42,587 nucleotides of DNA, taken from contig JAGAAS010000101.1 of the NCBI GenBank assembly GCA_017615125.1, positions 1-42,587 on the forward strand, written 5' to 3'. The position numbers and the translations under genes are program-made. The number at the start of each line of letters is the position of its first letter. Positions within the stretch are counted from its first letter, which is position 1. The DNA comes from Bacteroidaceae bacterium. GTDB taxonomy: Bacteria; Bacteroidota; Bacteroidia; Bacteroidales; Bacteroidaceae. The notes under the pieces are model-generated. The model was not told where the DNA came from, ran no database searches, and was given only the letters and a program-made list of their open reading frames with translations. Positions 1 through 7,402 of the stretch are shown here, one piece after another.

Positions 1-71
1 ACGTGACAAATTGGGGGATTTTGACAAAAAGAGAAGATGAAGAGAGATTACAATCTATAAGTAATAGAATT

Positions 72-107
72 TAATTATATATTATAATTTATTATAATAT
101 ATAATTA
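72..107. repeat. Perfect 17-bp A/T inverted repeat
   Basis: Two 17-bp arms made only of A and T (72-88 and 91-107) are exact reverse complements separated by TT. The stretch could extrude as a cruciform, or form a long hairpin if transcribed. It has no G/C stem and no single T-tract, so it is not a standard intrinsic terminator. Confidence 0.9.
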
Positions 108-156
108 GCATATTCTCTTACTATTTTCAGCTACCTTGAAAAGTTGGGTATTTCCT

Positions 157-190
157 AAATGTGACGTGTGACAAATGTGACAAATGTGAC
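157..190 (+). repeat. 9-bp repeats AAATGTGAC
   Basis: AAATGTGAC occurs at 157-165, 173-181 and 182-190, with the related GTGTGAC at 166-172. TGACAAA also occurs at the very start of the window. These could be clustered protein-binding half-sites or a simple short tandem repeat; nothing here decides between them. Confidence 0.7.
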
Positions 191-261
191 GCGGGATGTC
201 GACCTTTCCAGAAAAACAGGAAAGAAGCCGATGAAAGGCGTGCTTTGCTCCCCGCCGTTTT

Positions 262-335
262 GCTAGGAGAAAAAATTTTTTTTCTTTCTACATATCGCCG
301 GCTGAAGAAAGAAAAAATATTTTTCGAAAAGGGAA
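262..335 (+). repeat. Dispersed A/T hairpin element, degenerate copy
   Basis: A run AAAAAATTTTTTTTCTTTCT is followed by CATATCGCCGGCTG and then an approximate reverse complement of the first part (AGAAAGAAAAAATATTTTT). The design matches the better copies at 5565, 9465, 15072 and 28245, but CATACGGCGAGATTC is replaced by a diverged sequence, so membership of the family is tentative. Confidence 0.5.
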
Positions 336-456
336 AATGCGCTGGAGGCAGCGCCGTCGGATAAACGCTGAAGCCTTGCACGGGCGCTAAGCCCCGCAGG
401 TCGTTAAGGTCGTTGAGAGGGGAGGGGTTTTTCTGATGACGCCAGGCAAAACAGCC

Positions 457-500
457 CGAATAGCACTATTCGGTCAGATTTGACCAAATCGTGCTATTCG
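457..500. repeat. Nested inverted repeat
   Basis: CGAATAGCAC (457-466) pairs perfectly with GTGCTATTCG (491-500). Inside it GGTCA (472-476) pairs with TGACC (481-485) around a GATT loop, leaving a 5x5 internal loop. It sits in non-coding DNA and has no T-tract, so it looks more like a protein-binding palindrome or structured RNA than a terminator. Confidence 0.8.
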
Positions 501-614
501 TCCGAAAACGGCATCCCCGCAGCGGGAAGAAGGTGCTGCTGGGATGGGAATAATGGTGGTTTGAATGAATGCCGCAGGGCTTGTGCGAATGCTGCGGAGG
601 CGTCGGGATTGTCT

Positions 615-682
615 CGCTGCGGGGCATCAGGAGAGCGTTGCTGGAGGCATCAGGAGTCCGCTGCGGGGCATCAGGAGAGCGT
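615..682 (+). repeat. 24-bp direct repeat at the 3' end of the coiled-coil gene
   Basis: An identical 24-bp segment beginning CGCTGCGGGGCATCAGG occurs at 615-638 and 659-682, with a partial version (GGCATCAGGAG) between them. The second copy covers the stop codon and last codons of the minus-strand gene ending at 671. This looks like a small local duplication of the gene's 3' end. Confidence 0.85.
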
Positions 683-1552
683 GAAGCTCTTGCTGCCTAT
701 CATGACGCCGTCGGCGAAGACGTAGACCTCGTAGGTGCCGGCATCGAGGAACTCCTCGACGTCCCAGTAGATGGTGACGGGCTGCTCCTCGCCGGTGTAC
801 TCGATGACCTTGCGGATGGAGTAGTCGAGGCGTGTGTTCTCGTAGGGGAAGGTCTTGGAGGCGTCCTTGGTGAGGGTGGTGCCGTTGGGGCGCATGATGC
901 GGGCGTAGAGCGTCTTCTCGCCGGTGGATGCGGTGATGTTCTTCACGACAGTGAAGCTGATGGCTATCTGGGTGACCTCCTTGACCTTGGTCGTCGCCTT
1001 GCCGCGCTTGTTCTTGGCGTTGACGACGAAGCCTGTGGCGTCGAGCTGGGAGGCGCGCGTTACCTTGTCGGTGAGGTTCTTGGTCTCTTCCTGCAGGGCG
1101 CTGATCTGCTGTGTGGCTGCGGTGTACTGCTGGCGCACCTTGCGGTTCTCGGTGTGGAGCTTCTCGTTGGCCTGGTTGAGGGAGTCGATCTGTGCGACGT
1201 AGCTGCGCATGACCTTACGCACGGTGGCGAGCTCCTTCTTCAGTCGGGTGATCTCGGCGGCGTCGGTGGCCTTGGTGTTCTGCAGCTCCTCGAGGAGGCG
1301 CTGGGTCTTCTCCTTCTCGCGCTCGAGCTGCACTTGCAGGGAGTCGTTGCTGATGAGGAGGCGCATCTCGTCGTACTGGGTGGCGAAGGTGGAGTATTCG
1401 TTCTCCATCTCTTCCTTCTCGATCTGGAAGAGCTGTGTCATCTCCTTGTTCTCCTTGCGCGCCTTGCTGAGGCTGATGGTGAGGGCCAGGATGATGGCTG
1501 TGAGGAGGATGGCGCAGATGGTGACAAGGATAATCGCTTTTTTCTTGTTCAT
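671..1552 (-). CDS. Membrane-anchored coiled-coil protein of unknown function
   Basis: A 293-residue protein I cannot assign to a named family. Residues 1-5 are basic (MNKKK), residues 6-29 form one hydrophobic membrane segment, and about 33-170 are rich in Glu, Lys, Gln and Leu with heptad character, indicating a long coiled coil (for example EKEKTQRLLEELQNTKATDA). The C-terminal 120 residues look like a beta-rich globular domain, inferred to lie outside the cytoplasmic membrane. It starts 33 bases after the valS stop on the same strand, so it is probably co-transcribed with valS, though no functional link is known. The 3' end carries a 24-bp duplication. The gene is complete; only its role is open. 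Confidence 0.85.
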   Translation of the reverse strand: MNKKKAIILVTICAILLTAIILALTISLSKARKENKEMTQLFQIEKEEMENEYSTFATQYDEMRLLISNDSLQVQLEREKEKTQRLLEELQNTKATDAAEITRLKKELATVRKVMRSYVAQIDSLNQANEKLHTENRKVRQQYTAATQQISALQEETKNLTDKVTRASQLDATGFVVNAKNKRGKATTKVKEVTQIAISFTVVKNITASTGEKTLYARIMRPNGTTLTKDASKTFPYENTRLDYSIRKVIEYTGEEQPVTIYWDVEEFLDAGTYEVYVFADGVMIGSKSFTLS

Positions 1553-1585
1553 AGGAGTATGGATGGGTTTAATGGGCTTGATGGG

Positions 1586-4342
1586 TTATTTGCTGAGGGA
1601 TTCGATGGCGGCTTTCAGCGAGGCGATCTTGCTCTCGGCGTCGGCTTGCTTCTTGCGTTCGTTGGCGACGACGGCCTCGGGCGCGTGGGCCACGAAGTTG
1701 GCGTTGCCGAGCTTCTTCATGACGCTCTGCAGGAAGCCCTCGGTGTAGGCGAGCTCGTCGGTGAGCTTCTTCAGCTCTGCCTCCACGTCCATGAGTCCTC
1801 CGAGGGGCACGGTGTACTCGGTGGTGCCTACCATGAAGTTGACGGCTGCGGGCGACTTCTCGTTGGTGACGGTGATGGAGCTGAGGTTGGCCATCTTGGC
1901 GATGACGGCATCGTAGGCGGCGGCAGGATGGGTGCCGATGGCCTCGAGGGTGAGGGGCTCCTTTTGCGCGATGTTCTTCTGCAGACGGATGGTGCGCACG
2001 CCGGCGATGATGCCCTTGACGGCATCGAAGTCGCTGATGAGCTGTGCGTCGTAGTCGCCTGCGAGGTCCTTGACGGGCTGGAACATGATGCTCTCGCCGG
2101 GCTTGCGCTCTTCGATGGCCTGCCACAGGGCTTCGGTGATGAAGGGCATGAAGGGGTGGAGCAGGCGCAGGAGCATGTCGAAGAAGTGGAGCGTGGCCTT
2201 GTAGGTGGCGGCATCGATGCCCTTGCCGAAGGCGGGCTTCACCATCTCGAGGTACCAGGCGGAGAACTCGTCCCAGAAGAGGTTGTAGATGCTCATCAGG
2301 GCATCGCTGATGCGGTACTTGCGGAAGTGGTCTTCAATCTCGGCAGCCGTTTTGGTGAGCTTCTCGCCGAACCAGCGGATGGCGGTGGCAGATGCCTCGG
2401 GCTGTGCTGCCTCCTCGTCGACGGTCCATCCCTTGACAAGGCGGAAGGCGTTCCAAATCTTGTTGTTGAAGTTACGTCCCTGCTCGCAGAGGCTCTCGTC
2501 GAAGAGGATGTCGTTGCCGGCAGGAGCGCTGAGCATCATGCCCATGCGTACGCCGTCGGCACCGTAGGTGTCGATGAGGTCGAGAGGGTCGGGGCTGTTG
2601 CCGAGACTCTTCGACATCTTGCGTCCCAGCTTGTCGCGGACGATGCCGGTGAAGTAGACGTTCTTGAACGGCATGTCGCCCATGTACTCGTAGCCGGCCA
2701 TGATCATGCGGGCCACCCAGAAGAAGATGATGTCGGGGCCTGTGACAAGGTCGGAGGTGGGGTAGTAGTAGCTGATCTCGCTGTTGCCGGGCTTGCCGAT
2801 GCCGTCAAAGAGGCTGATGGGCCAGAGCCAGCTGCTGAACCAGGTGTCGAGGGCTCCCTCGTCCTGTATGAGCTCGTCGTCGGCGAGGGTCTCGTAGCCG
2901 GGGATGAGGCGTGCCTTCTCGGCAGCCTGCTCGCGTGTCTCAGCCACAACGTACCGGCGGTCTTCCTCCTTCACACCTTCCTGCCTGGGGAGGAAGTAGG
3001 CGGGAATGCGGTGTCCCCACCAGAGCTGGCGGCTGATGCACCAATCTTTGATGTTCTCGAGCCAGTTGCTGTAGGTGTTCTTATACTTGGGCGGGAAGAA
3101 GCGGATGTCGTCGTTCATGACGGGAGGAAGGGCGATGTCGGCGAAGTGCTGCATGTGGATGAACCACTGGAGCGAGAGGCGCGGCTCGATGGGCACGTTG
3201 GTGCGCTCGGAGTAGCCTACCTTGTTGTCGTAGTCCTCGACCTTCTCCAGTAGGGCTGCTGCGCCGAGGTCCTCGACGATCTGCTTGCGGCAGTCGAAGC
3301 GGTCCATGCCGACGTAGATGCCTGCGGCATCGGAGATGGTGGCGTCGGGGTTGAAGATGTCGATAGCCTCGAGGTTGTATTTCTGCCCAAGGGCGTAGTC
3401 GTTGACGTCGTGGGCGGGCGTCACCTTCAGGCAGCCGGTGCCGAACTCGATCTCCACATAGCGGTCCTCGATGATGGGGACAACGCGGTTGACGAGGGGC
3501 ACGATGACGCGCTTGCCCCTGAGCCAGGTGTTCTTGGGGTCTTTGGGGTTGATGCAGACGGCAATGTCGCCCATGATGGTCTCGGGGCGTGTGGTGGCAA
3601 CGACGGCATAGCGTCGGCCTTGCTCGTCGCGATGGATGATCTGGTGCTTGACAGTCGGGTCGAAGGCATCCTCCGGGCGGAGCACCTGTGCATCGGGCTC
3701 CTCACCGTCGGTGCTGCCTGCGGGTTCGTCGACGTAGTAGCGCAGGTAGAAGAGGTGTGAGTGCTCGTCGTGATAGATGACCTCCTCGTCGGAGAGAGCC
3801 GTTTGGCGCTCAGGGTCCCAGTTGACCATACGAAGACCCCGGTAGATGAGCCCCTTGTCGTAGAGGTCGCAGAAGACCTTGATGACGCTCTTCGAGCGGG
3901 TGTCGTCCATCGTGAAGGAGGTGCGGTCCCAGTCGCAGGAACAGCCCAGGCGGCGGAGCTGCTTGAGGATGATGCCTCCGTGCTCGTCGGTCCAGGCCCA
4001 CGCGTGCTTGAGGAACTCCTCGCGGGTGAGGTCGCTCTTCTTAATGCCCTGCTCGGCAAGGCGCTTGATGACCTTGGCCTCGGTGGCGATGGAGGCGTGG
4101 TCGGTACCGGGAACCCAGCAGGCGTTCTTACCCTCCATGCGTGCGCGGCGCACGAGGATGTCCTGGATGGTCTCGTTGAGCACGTGTCCCATGTGGAGCA
4201 CGCCTGTCACGTTAGGGGGCGGGATGACTATCGTGTAAGGCTCGCGCCCGTCGGGCTTCGAGCTGAAGAGCTTGTTGTCCAACCAATACTGGTACCATTT
4301 CGCCTCGACGTCGGCGGGATTGTATTTGCTTGCCAGTTCCAT
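1586..4342 (-). CDS. valS: Valine-tRNA ligase
   Basis: Class I aminoacyl-tRNA synthetase that charges tRNA-Val with valine in the cytoplasm and edits mischarged threonine. The protein of 918 residues starts [20 protein letters not shown]. The HIGH-type motif is HMGH at residues 50-53 within [13 protein letters not shown], the KMSKS motif lies in [12 protein letters not shown], the CP1 editing domain is in the expected place, and a C-terminal coiled coil (about the last 60 residues) is typical of ValRS. An in-frame start exists 23 codons upstream (4411), but a -7 promoter box at 4399-4406 lies downstream of it and homologues begin near MELASKYN, so 4342 is chosen. It is divergent from prs and followed by the coiled-coil gene. 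Long open frames on the opposite strand here are codon-bias shadows. Confidence 0.97.
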   Translation of the reverse strand: MELASKYNPADVEAKWYQYWLDNKLFSSKPDGREPYTIVIPPPNVTGVLHMGHVLNETIQDILVRRARMEGKNACWVPGTDHASIATEAKVIKRLAEQGIKKSDLTREEFLKHAWAWTDEHGGIILKQLRRLGCSCDWDRTSFTMDDTRSKSVIKVFCDLYDKGLIYRGLRMVNWDPERQTALSDEEVIYHDEHSHLFYLRYYVDEPAGSTDGEEPDAQVLRPEDAFDPTVKHQIIHRDEQGRRYAVVATTRPETIMGDIAVCINPKDPKNTWLRGKRVIVPLVNRVVPIIEDRYVEIEFGTGCLKVTPAHDVNDYALGQKYNLEAIDIFNPDATISDAAGIYVGMDRFDCRKQIVEDLGAAALLEKVEDYDNKVGYSERTNVPIEPRLSLQWFIHMQHFADIALPPVMNDDIRFFPPKYKNTYSNWLENIKDWCISRQLWWGHRIPAYFLPRQEGVKEEDRRYVVAETREQAAEKARLIPGYETLADDELIQDEGALDTWFSSWLWPISLFDGIGKPGNSEISYYYPTSDLVTGPDIIFFWVARMIMAGYEYMGDMPFKNVYFTGIVRDKLGRKMSKSLGNSPDPLDLIDTYGADGVRMGMMLSAPAGNDILFDESLCEQGRNFNNKIWNAFRLVKGWTVDEEAAQPEASATAIRWFGEKLTKTAAEIEDHFRKYRISDALMSIYNLFWDEFSAWYLEMVKPAFGKGIDAATYKATLHFFDMLLRLLHPFMPFITEALWQAIEERKPGESIMFQPVKDLAGDYDAQLISDFDAVKGIIAGVRTIRLQKNIAQKEPLTLEAIGTHPAAAYDAVIAKMANLSSITVTNEKSPAAVNFMVGTTEYTVPLGGLMDVEAELKKLTDELAYTEGFLQSVMKKLGNANFVAHAPEAVVANERKKQADAESKIASLKAAIESLSK

Positions 4343-4398
4343 ATCTTTTCTCGTCTGTTTTAGATTGAATGCTTTTTTGCTTTCCGCAAATTTGGCTG

Positions 4399-4406
4399 CA
4401 AAGTTA
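4399..4406 (-). promoter_or_regulatory. Promoter -7 box of valS
   Basis: The minus strand reads TAACTTTG, matching the Bacteroidetes -7 consensus TAnnTTTG, and gives a leader of about 50 nt before the start at 4342. No clear -33 TTTG is found at 19-20 nt. Confidence 0.55.
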
Positions 4407-4520
4407 GACAATAATGAGGAAAAAACGGAGAAGAAAAGGAATTTTTCTTCTTTCGCTGCCGTCTGTTCATTTTATTTCATAAAAAAAAGGTCAAAGCAAT
4501 GGAAATCCAATAAAGATTTG

Positions 4521-4528
4521 TACTTTTG
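4521..4528 (+). promoter_or_regulatory. Promoter -7 box of prs
   Basis: TACTTTTG matches TAnnTTTG and lies 38 bases before the prs start, giving a leader of about 33 nt. There is no good -33 element. Confidence 0.55.
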
Positions 4529-4566
4529 TAGCGAATTTTAACCTCCCTTTCTACCTACATCTAATA

Positions 4567-5532
4567 ATGAGTTCAAAAGTTCCATTTATGGTATTCTCGG
4601 GAACGAACACGAGATACCTTGCCGAACAGATTTGCAACTCGCTCGAATGCGACTTGGGCAACATGATCGTTACCCATTTTGCCGATGGTGAGTTTGCCGT
4701 TTCCTACGAGGAGTCCATCCGCGGGAAGGATGTCTTCCTGGTTCAGTCGACCTTCCCGAAGGCCGACAACCTGATGGAGCTGCTGCTGATGATTGACGCT
4801 GCCAAGCGTGCCAGCGCCCACAGCATCATTGCCGTTATGCCCTACTTCGGCTGGGCCCGTCAGGACCGTAAGGACAAGCCGCGCGTGTCCATCGGCGCCA
4901 AGCTCGTTGCCGACCTGCTGAGCGTGGCTGGCGTGAACCGCATCATTACGATGGACCTTCATGCCGACCAGATACAGGGCTTCTTCGACGTGCCTGTGGA
5001 CCATCTGTACGCCAGCAACGTGTTTGCCCCCTACATCCAGTCGCTCAACCTGGAGAATATGGTCATCGCCACTCCCGACGTGGGCGGAAGCAAGCGCGCA
5101 GCCACCTATGCCAAGTTCTTCAACGTGCCGCTCGTGCTCTGCAACAAGACACGCGCCCGAGCCAACGTGGTGGAATCCATCCAGATCATCGGCGATGTGA
5201 AGGACAAGAACGTGATGCTCTTCGACGACATCGTTGACACCGCAGGCACCATCTGCCGCGCTGCCGACGAGATGAAGCGCGCCGGAGCAACCAGCGTGCG
5301 CGCATTTGCCAGCCACTGCGTGATGTCGGGCAAGGCTACCGAGAACATCAACAACTCGCTCATCGAGGAAATCGTTTTCACCAACAGCATTCCCTACTTC
5401 AACGAGATGGCCGACGGCTCGAAGCGCTGCCCCAAGCTGAAGCAGATCTCCATCGCCGACATGTTTGCCGATGCCATCAAGTGCGTCATCTACCACTCGT
5501 CCATCAGCGATCAGTACCTCATCCAGAAGTAG
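4567..5532 (+). CDS. prs: Ribose-phosphate pyrophosphokinase (PRPP synthetase)
   Basis: Makes phosphoribosyl pyrophosphate from ribose 5-phosphate and ATP, feeding purine, pyrimidine, histidine and NAD synthesis. At 321 residues it has the normal family length. Visible motifs are the PRPP-synthase signature DLHADQIQGFFDVPVDHLYA and the ribose-phosphate binding loop VMLFDDIVDTAGT, with the ATP-binding region YFGWARQDRKDKPR. The start MSSKVPFMVFSG fits homologues and lies 38 bases after a -7 box. It is divergent from valS and followed by a copy of the A/T hairpin element. Two other genes here encode PRPP-using enzymes (hpt and the purF-like gene), but they are not in the same operon. Confidence 0.97.
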   Translation: MSSKVPFMVFSGTNTRYLAEQICNSLECDLGNMIVTHFADGEFAVSYEESIRGKDVFLVQSTFPKADNLMELLLMIDAAKRASAHSIIAVMPYFGWARQDRKDKPRVSIGAKLVADLLSVAGVNRIITMDLHADQIQGFFDVPVDHLYASNVFAPYIQSLNLENMVIATPDVGGSKRAATYAKFFNVPLVLCNKTRARANVVESIQIIGDVKDKNVMLFDDIVDTAGTICRAADEMKRAGATSVRAFASHCVMSGKATENINNSLIEEIVFTNSIPYFNEMADGSKRCPKLKQISIADMFADAIKCVIYHSSISDQYLIQK

Positions 5533-5564
5533 GCGTGGGCCGCAGTTTTTCATACCGGTTTTTT

Positions 5565-5642
5565 CTTTCTTCAAAAAATTTTTTTCTTTCTTCATACGGC
5601 GAGATTCCTTCTCGAAAAAATTTTATTCTCAAAGAAAAAATC
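5565..5642 (+). repeat. Dispersed A/T hairpin element, copy between prs and the thioredoxin-like gene
   Basis: Contains the shared core CATACGGCGAGATTC (core block 5587-5613) preceded by AAAAAATTTTTTTCTTT and followed by CTTCTCGAAAAAATTTT. It lies 33 bases after the prs stop, so it could also end prs transcription. Confidence 0.75.
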
Positions 5643-5719
5643 CGGCTTGATTAAAAATCGGAATCTGTAAACGAAAGAACATTTCACTAAATACTTAATT
5701 CAAAAACCAAACAAAAGAG

Positions 5720-6781
5720 ATGAAAAAGTTTTTTGCTTTTGCCGCAGTCGTTGTACTGCTGGCATCGTGTCAGGACAAGAAGGCGTACACCATTACGGGT
5801 ACTGCCGGCGATGTGGAGGACGGTGATTCCATCGAACTCAGCATTTTCGGAAGCGGACGTAACCTTGAAGCCCTCAACAAGGCCGTTGTTGCAGACGGTA
5901 AGTTCAAGATGACCGGAACGGTGGATTCGTGCCAGATGGCTCTGCTCGTTGTCGACGGACGCCCCATCGCCCAGCTCTTCATCGAGCCGGGAACGATTAC
6001 CGTTGCCAATGACTCCGACGACGTTCACGTAACTGGAACGAAGTGCAACAATCTGCTGGAGGACTACAATGCGAAGATTGCCAAGCTGATGGAGACCTAC
6101 CGCGAGCTCTCTTCCGCTGCAGAAGGCATCGATGCAGACAAGATGGCCGCCATCGAGAAAGAGTACGATGAAATCATGAAATCGAGCGTGAAGGAGAACA
6201 CGGACAACGCATTCGGTCTTACCAACCTGATGAGTTCCTACTATTCCTTCGAGGCAGAGGAGCTTGCAGAAGTGCTAGATAAGTTTGCTGCCAACTTCCC
6301 GGGCAACAAGGATGTGGCAAGACTGGTTGAGAACAACAGCAAGGTGCTCACCACATCGAAGGGAAAGCCGTATATCGATTTCGAGATGACGGATCTGGAC
6401 AACAATCCCGTGAAGCTGTCAGACCTGATGGCTGGCAACAAGGTCACCCTCGTTGACTTCTGGGCAAGCTGGTGCGGCCCCTGCCGTCAGGAGATGCCGA
6501 AGGTGAAGGAAGCATACGCAGCCTATAAGGACAAGGGCTTCGGTATCGTAGGCGTCAGCCTCGACAGCGATACGCTTGCCTGGAAGAACTGTGTGGCCGA
6601 TATGGAACTTCCCTGGAAGCACATGTCCGACCTGAAGGGCTGGGAGAGCGCAGGCGCAGCTCTCTATGGCGTGCGTGCTATCCCCGCTACCGTGCTCGTA
6701 GGTGAGGACGGAGTCATCATCGCTCGTGACCTGCGCGGTGATGCTATTGCCGAGAAGCTGGCTGAACTGCTGGGAGAGTAA
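5720..6781 (+). CDS. Thioredoxin-like lipoprotein, TlpA/ResA type, with DUF4369-like N-terminal domain
   Basis: A 353-residue thiol-disulfide oxidoreductase predicted to sit in the periplasm or on a membrane as a lipoprotein. The signal peptide ends in LLASC with lipidated Cys17. Residues about 22-125 resemble the DUF4369 beta domain common in Bacteroidales TlpA proteins (YTITGTAGDVEDGDSIEL), followed by a helical linker. The thioredoxin fold occupies about 218-353 with active site WCGPC (Cys252 and Cys255) and the cis-proline segment VRAIPAT. Family members usually reduce periplasmic disulfides, for example in cytochrome maturation; the substrate here is unknown. A hairpin terminator follows at 6806-6842. 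Confidence 0.9.
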   Translation: MKKFFAFAAVVVLLASCQDKKAYTITGTAGDVEDGDSIELSIFGSGRNLEALNKAVVADGKFKMTGTVDSCQMALLVVDGRPIAQLFIEPGTITVANDSDDVHVTGTKCNNLLEDYNAKIAKLMETYRELSSAAEGIDADKMAAIEKEYDEIMKSSVKENTDNAFGLTNLMSSYYSFEAEELAEVLDKFAANFPGNKDVARLVENNSKVLTTSKGKPYIDFEMTDLDNNPVKLSDLMAGNKVTLVDFWASWCGPCRQEMPKVKEAYAAYKDKGFGIVGVSLDSDTLAWKNCVADMELPWKHMSDLKGWESAGAALYGVRAIPATVLVGEDGVIIARDLRGDAIAEKLAELLGE

Positions 6782-6805
6782 GGAGAATCCTACTCACAGA
6801 AAAGC

Positions 6806-6842
6806 AAAGAGGGCACACCTATCAGGCGTGCCCTCTCTCTTT
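6806..6842. terminator. Bidirectional hairpin terminator
   Basis: AGAGGGCAC (6808-6816) pairs perfectly with GTGCCCTCT (6828-6836), and inner CCT/AGG pairs extend the stem around ATC. It is flanked by AAA on the left and CTCTTT on the right and lies between convergent genes ending at 6781 (+) and 6918 (-). Confidence 0.8.
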
Positions 6843-6917
6843 GTGCGATAGTAGTGTGCAGACTTTTGGGTAGCGTGGGACTACTTGTGTCGCTTGGAAC
6901 TACTTGTGAAGTGCGGG

Positions 6918-7289
6918 CTACTCGTCTTTTTCGAGGAAGCCTTGCAGGAATCCTCCGAGCTGCTGGATGAGTGTGTTCAGTTCAGAAGCGCCTTTGTTGA
7001 CATTCTTCTTGGCGACCATGCTGTAGAAACGTCCTTTCAGCACACCAATCTTGCGCAGTTCTTCATCGGTGTAGCTGTATTCTTCCATTTCCTTGGCGAT
7101 AGCTTCGTACTGTATAGCAACATCTTCCCAGTCCTCGTCGGTGTAGTCGGCACTGTTCTTTTTCATTTCCTGTGTCAGCTTCTCAAGCTTCTGGACACAT
7201 TTCTCTTTCGGTGTAGCTGCAGAGGCAGTTACTACACATCCCATGATGGCAATGATTGCCACAAGCATGACTTTGGTTAATCCCTTCAT
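6918..7289 (-). CDS. Small secreted protein of unknown function
   Basis: A 123-residue protein with a signal peptide (MKGLTKVMLVAIIAIMGCVVTASA, predicted cleavage after ASA). The mature part is helical and charged, with the segment SADYTDEDWEDVAIQYEAIAKEM and a C-terminal LGGFLQGFLEKDE. Small Bacteroidales secreted proteins with a YTDEDWE-like motif are common, possibly of the DUF6565 type, but I cannot confirm the family. It lies downstream of porE on the same strand with a gap of 113 bases, so it may be transcribed separately. Confidence 0.75.
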   Translation of the reverse strand: MKGLTKVMLVAIIAIMGCVVTASAATPKEKCVQKLEKLTQEMKKNSADYTDEDWEDVAIQYEAIAKEMEEYSYTDEELRKIGVLKGRFYSMVAKKNVNKGASELNTLIQQLGGFLQGFLEKDE

Positions 7290-7402
7290 TTGGCTTTTCG
7301 TTGTTTTTAGGTTTGTAATTTGGTTGTTTTCTTAGGTTAGACGACGCGCATATATAAAAGGTTGCATGCCGATAACTTTTTTTAAGAGTTCCTTTGGACT
7401 TG

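Larger units (their letters stand above)
1..670. other. Non-coding, repeat-rich region
   Basis: No convincing gene lies here; the short open frames have no recognisable domain. Positions 1-130 are very A/T-rich and hold a perfect A/T palindrome (72-107). A 9-bp repeat lies at 157-190, a degenerate copy of the dispersed A/T hairpin element at about 262-335, a nested inverted repeat at 457-500 and a 24-bp direct repeat at 615-682 that runs into the end of the first gene. The gene on the left is outside the window. Confidence 0.7.

Noticed and set aside
569-3253. A very long open frame of 894 codons on the plus strand opposite valS and the coiled-coil gene
   Set aside because: It is antisense to two clear genes, has a low-complexity Val/Leu/Asp/Gly-rich product and no domain. 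It follows from codon bias in GC-rich genes.
4573-5595. A 340-codon frame opposite prs
   Set aside because: Antisense to a certain gene, biased composition, no recognised domain.
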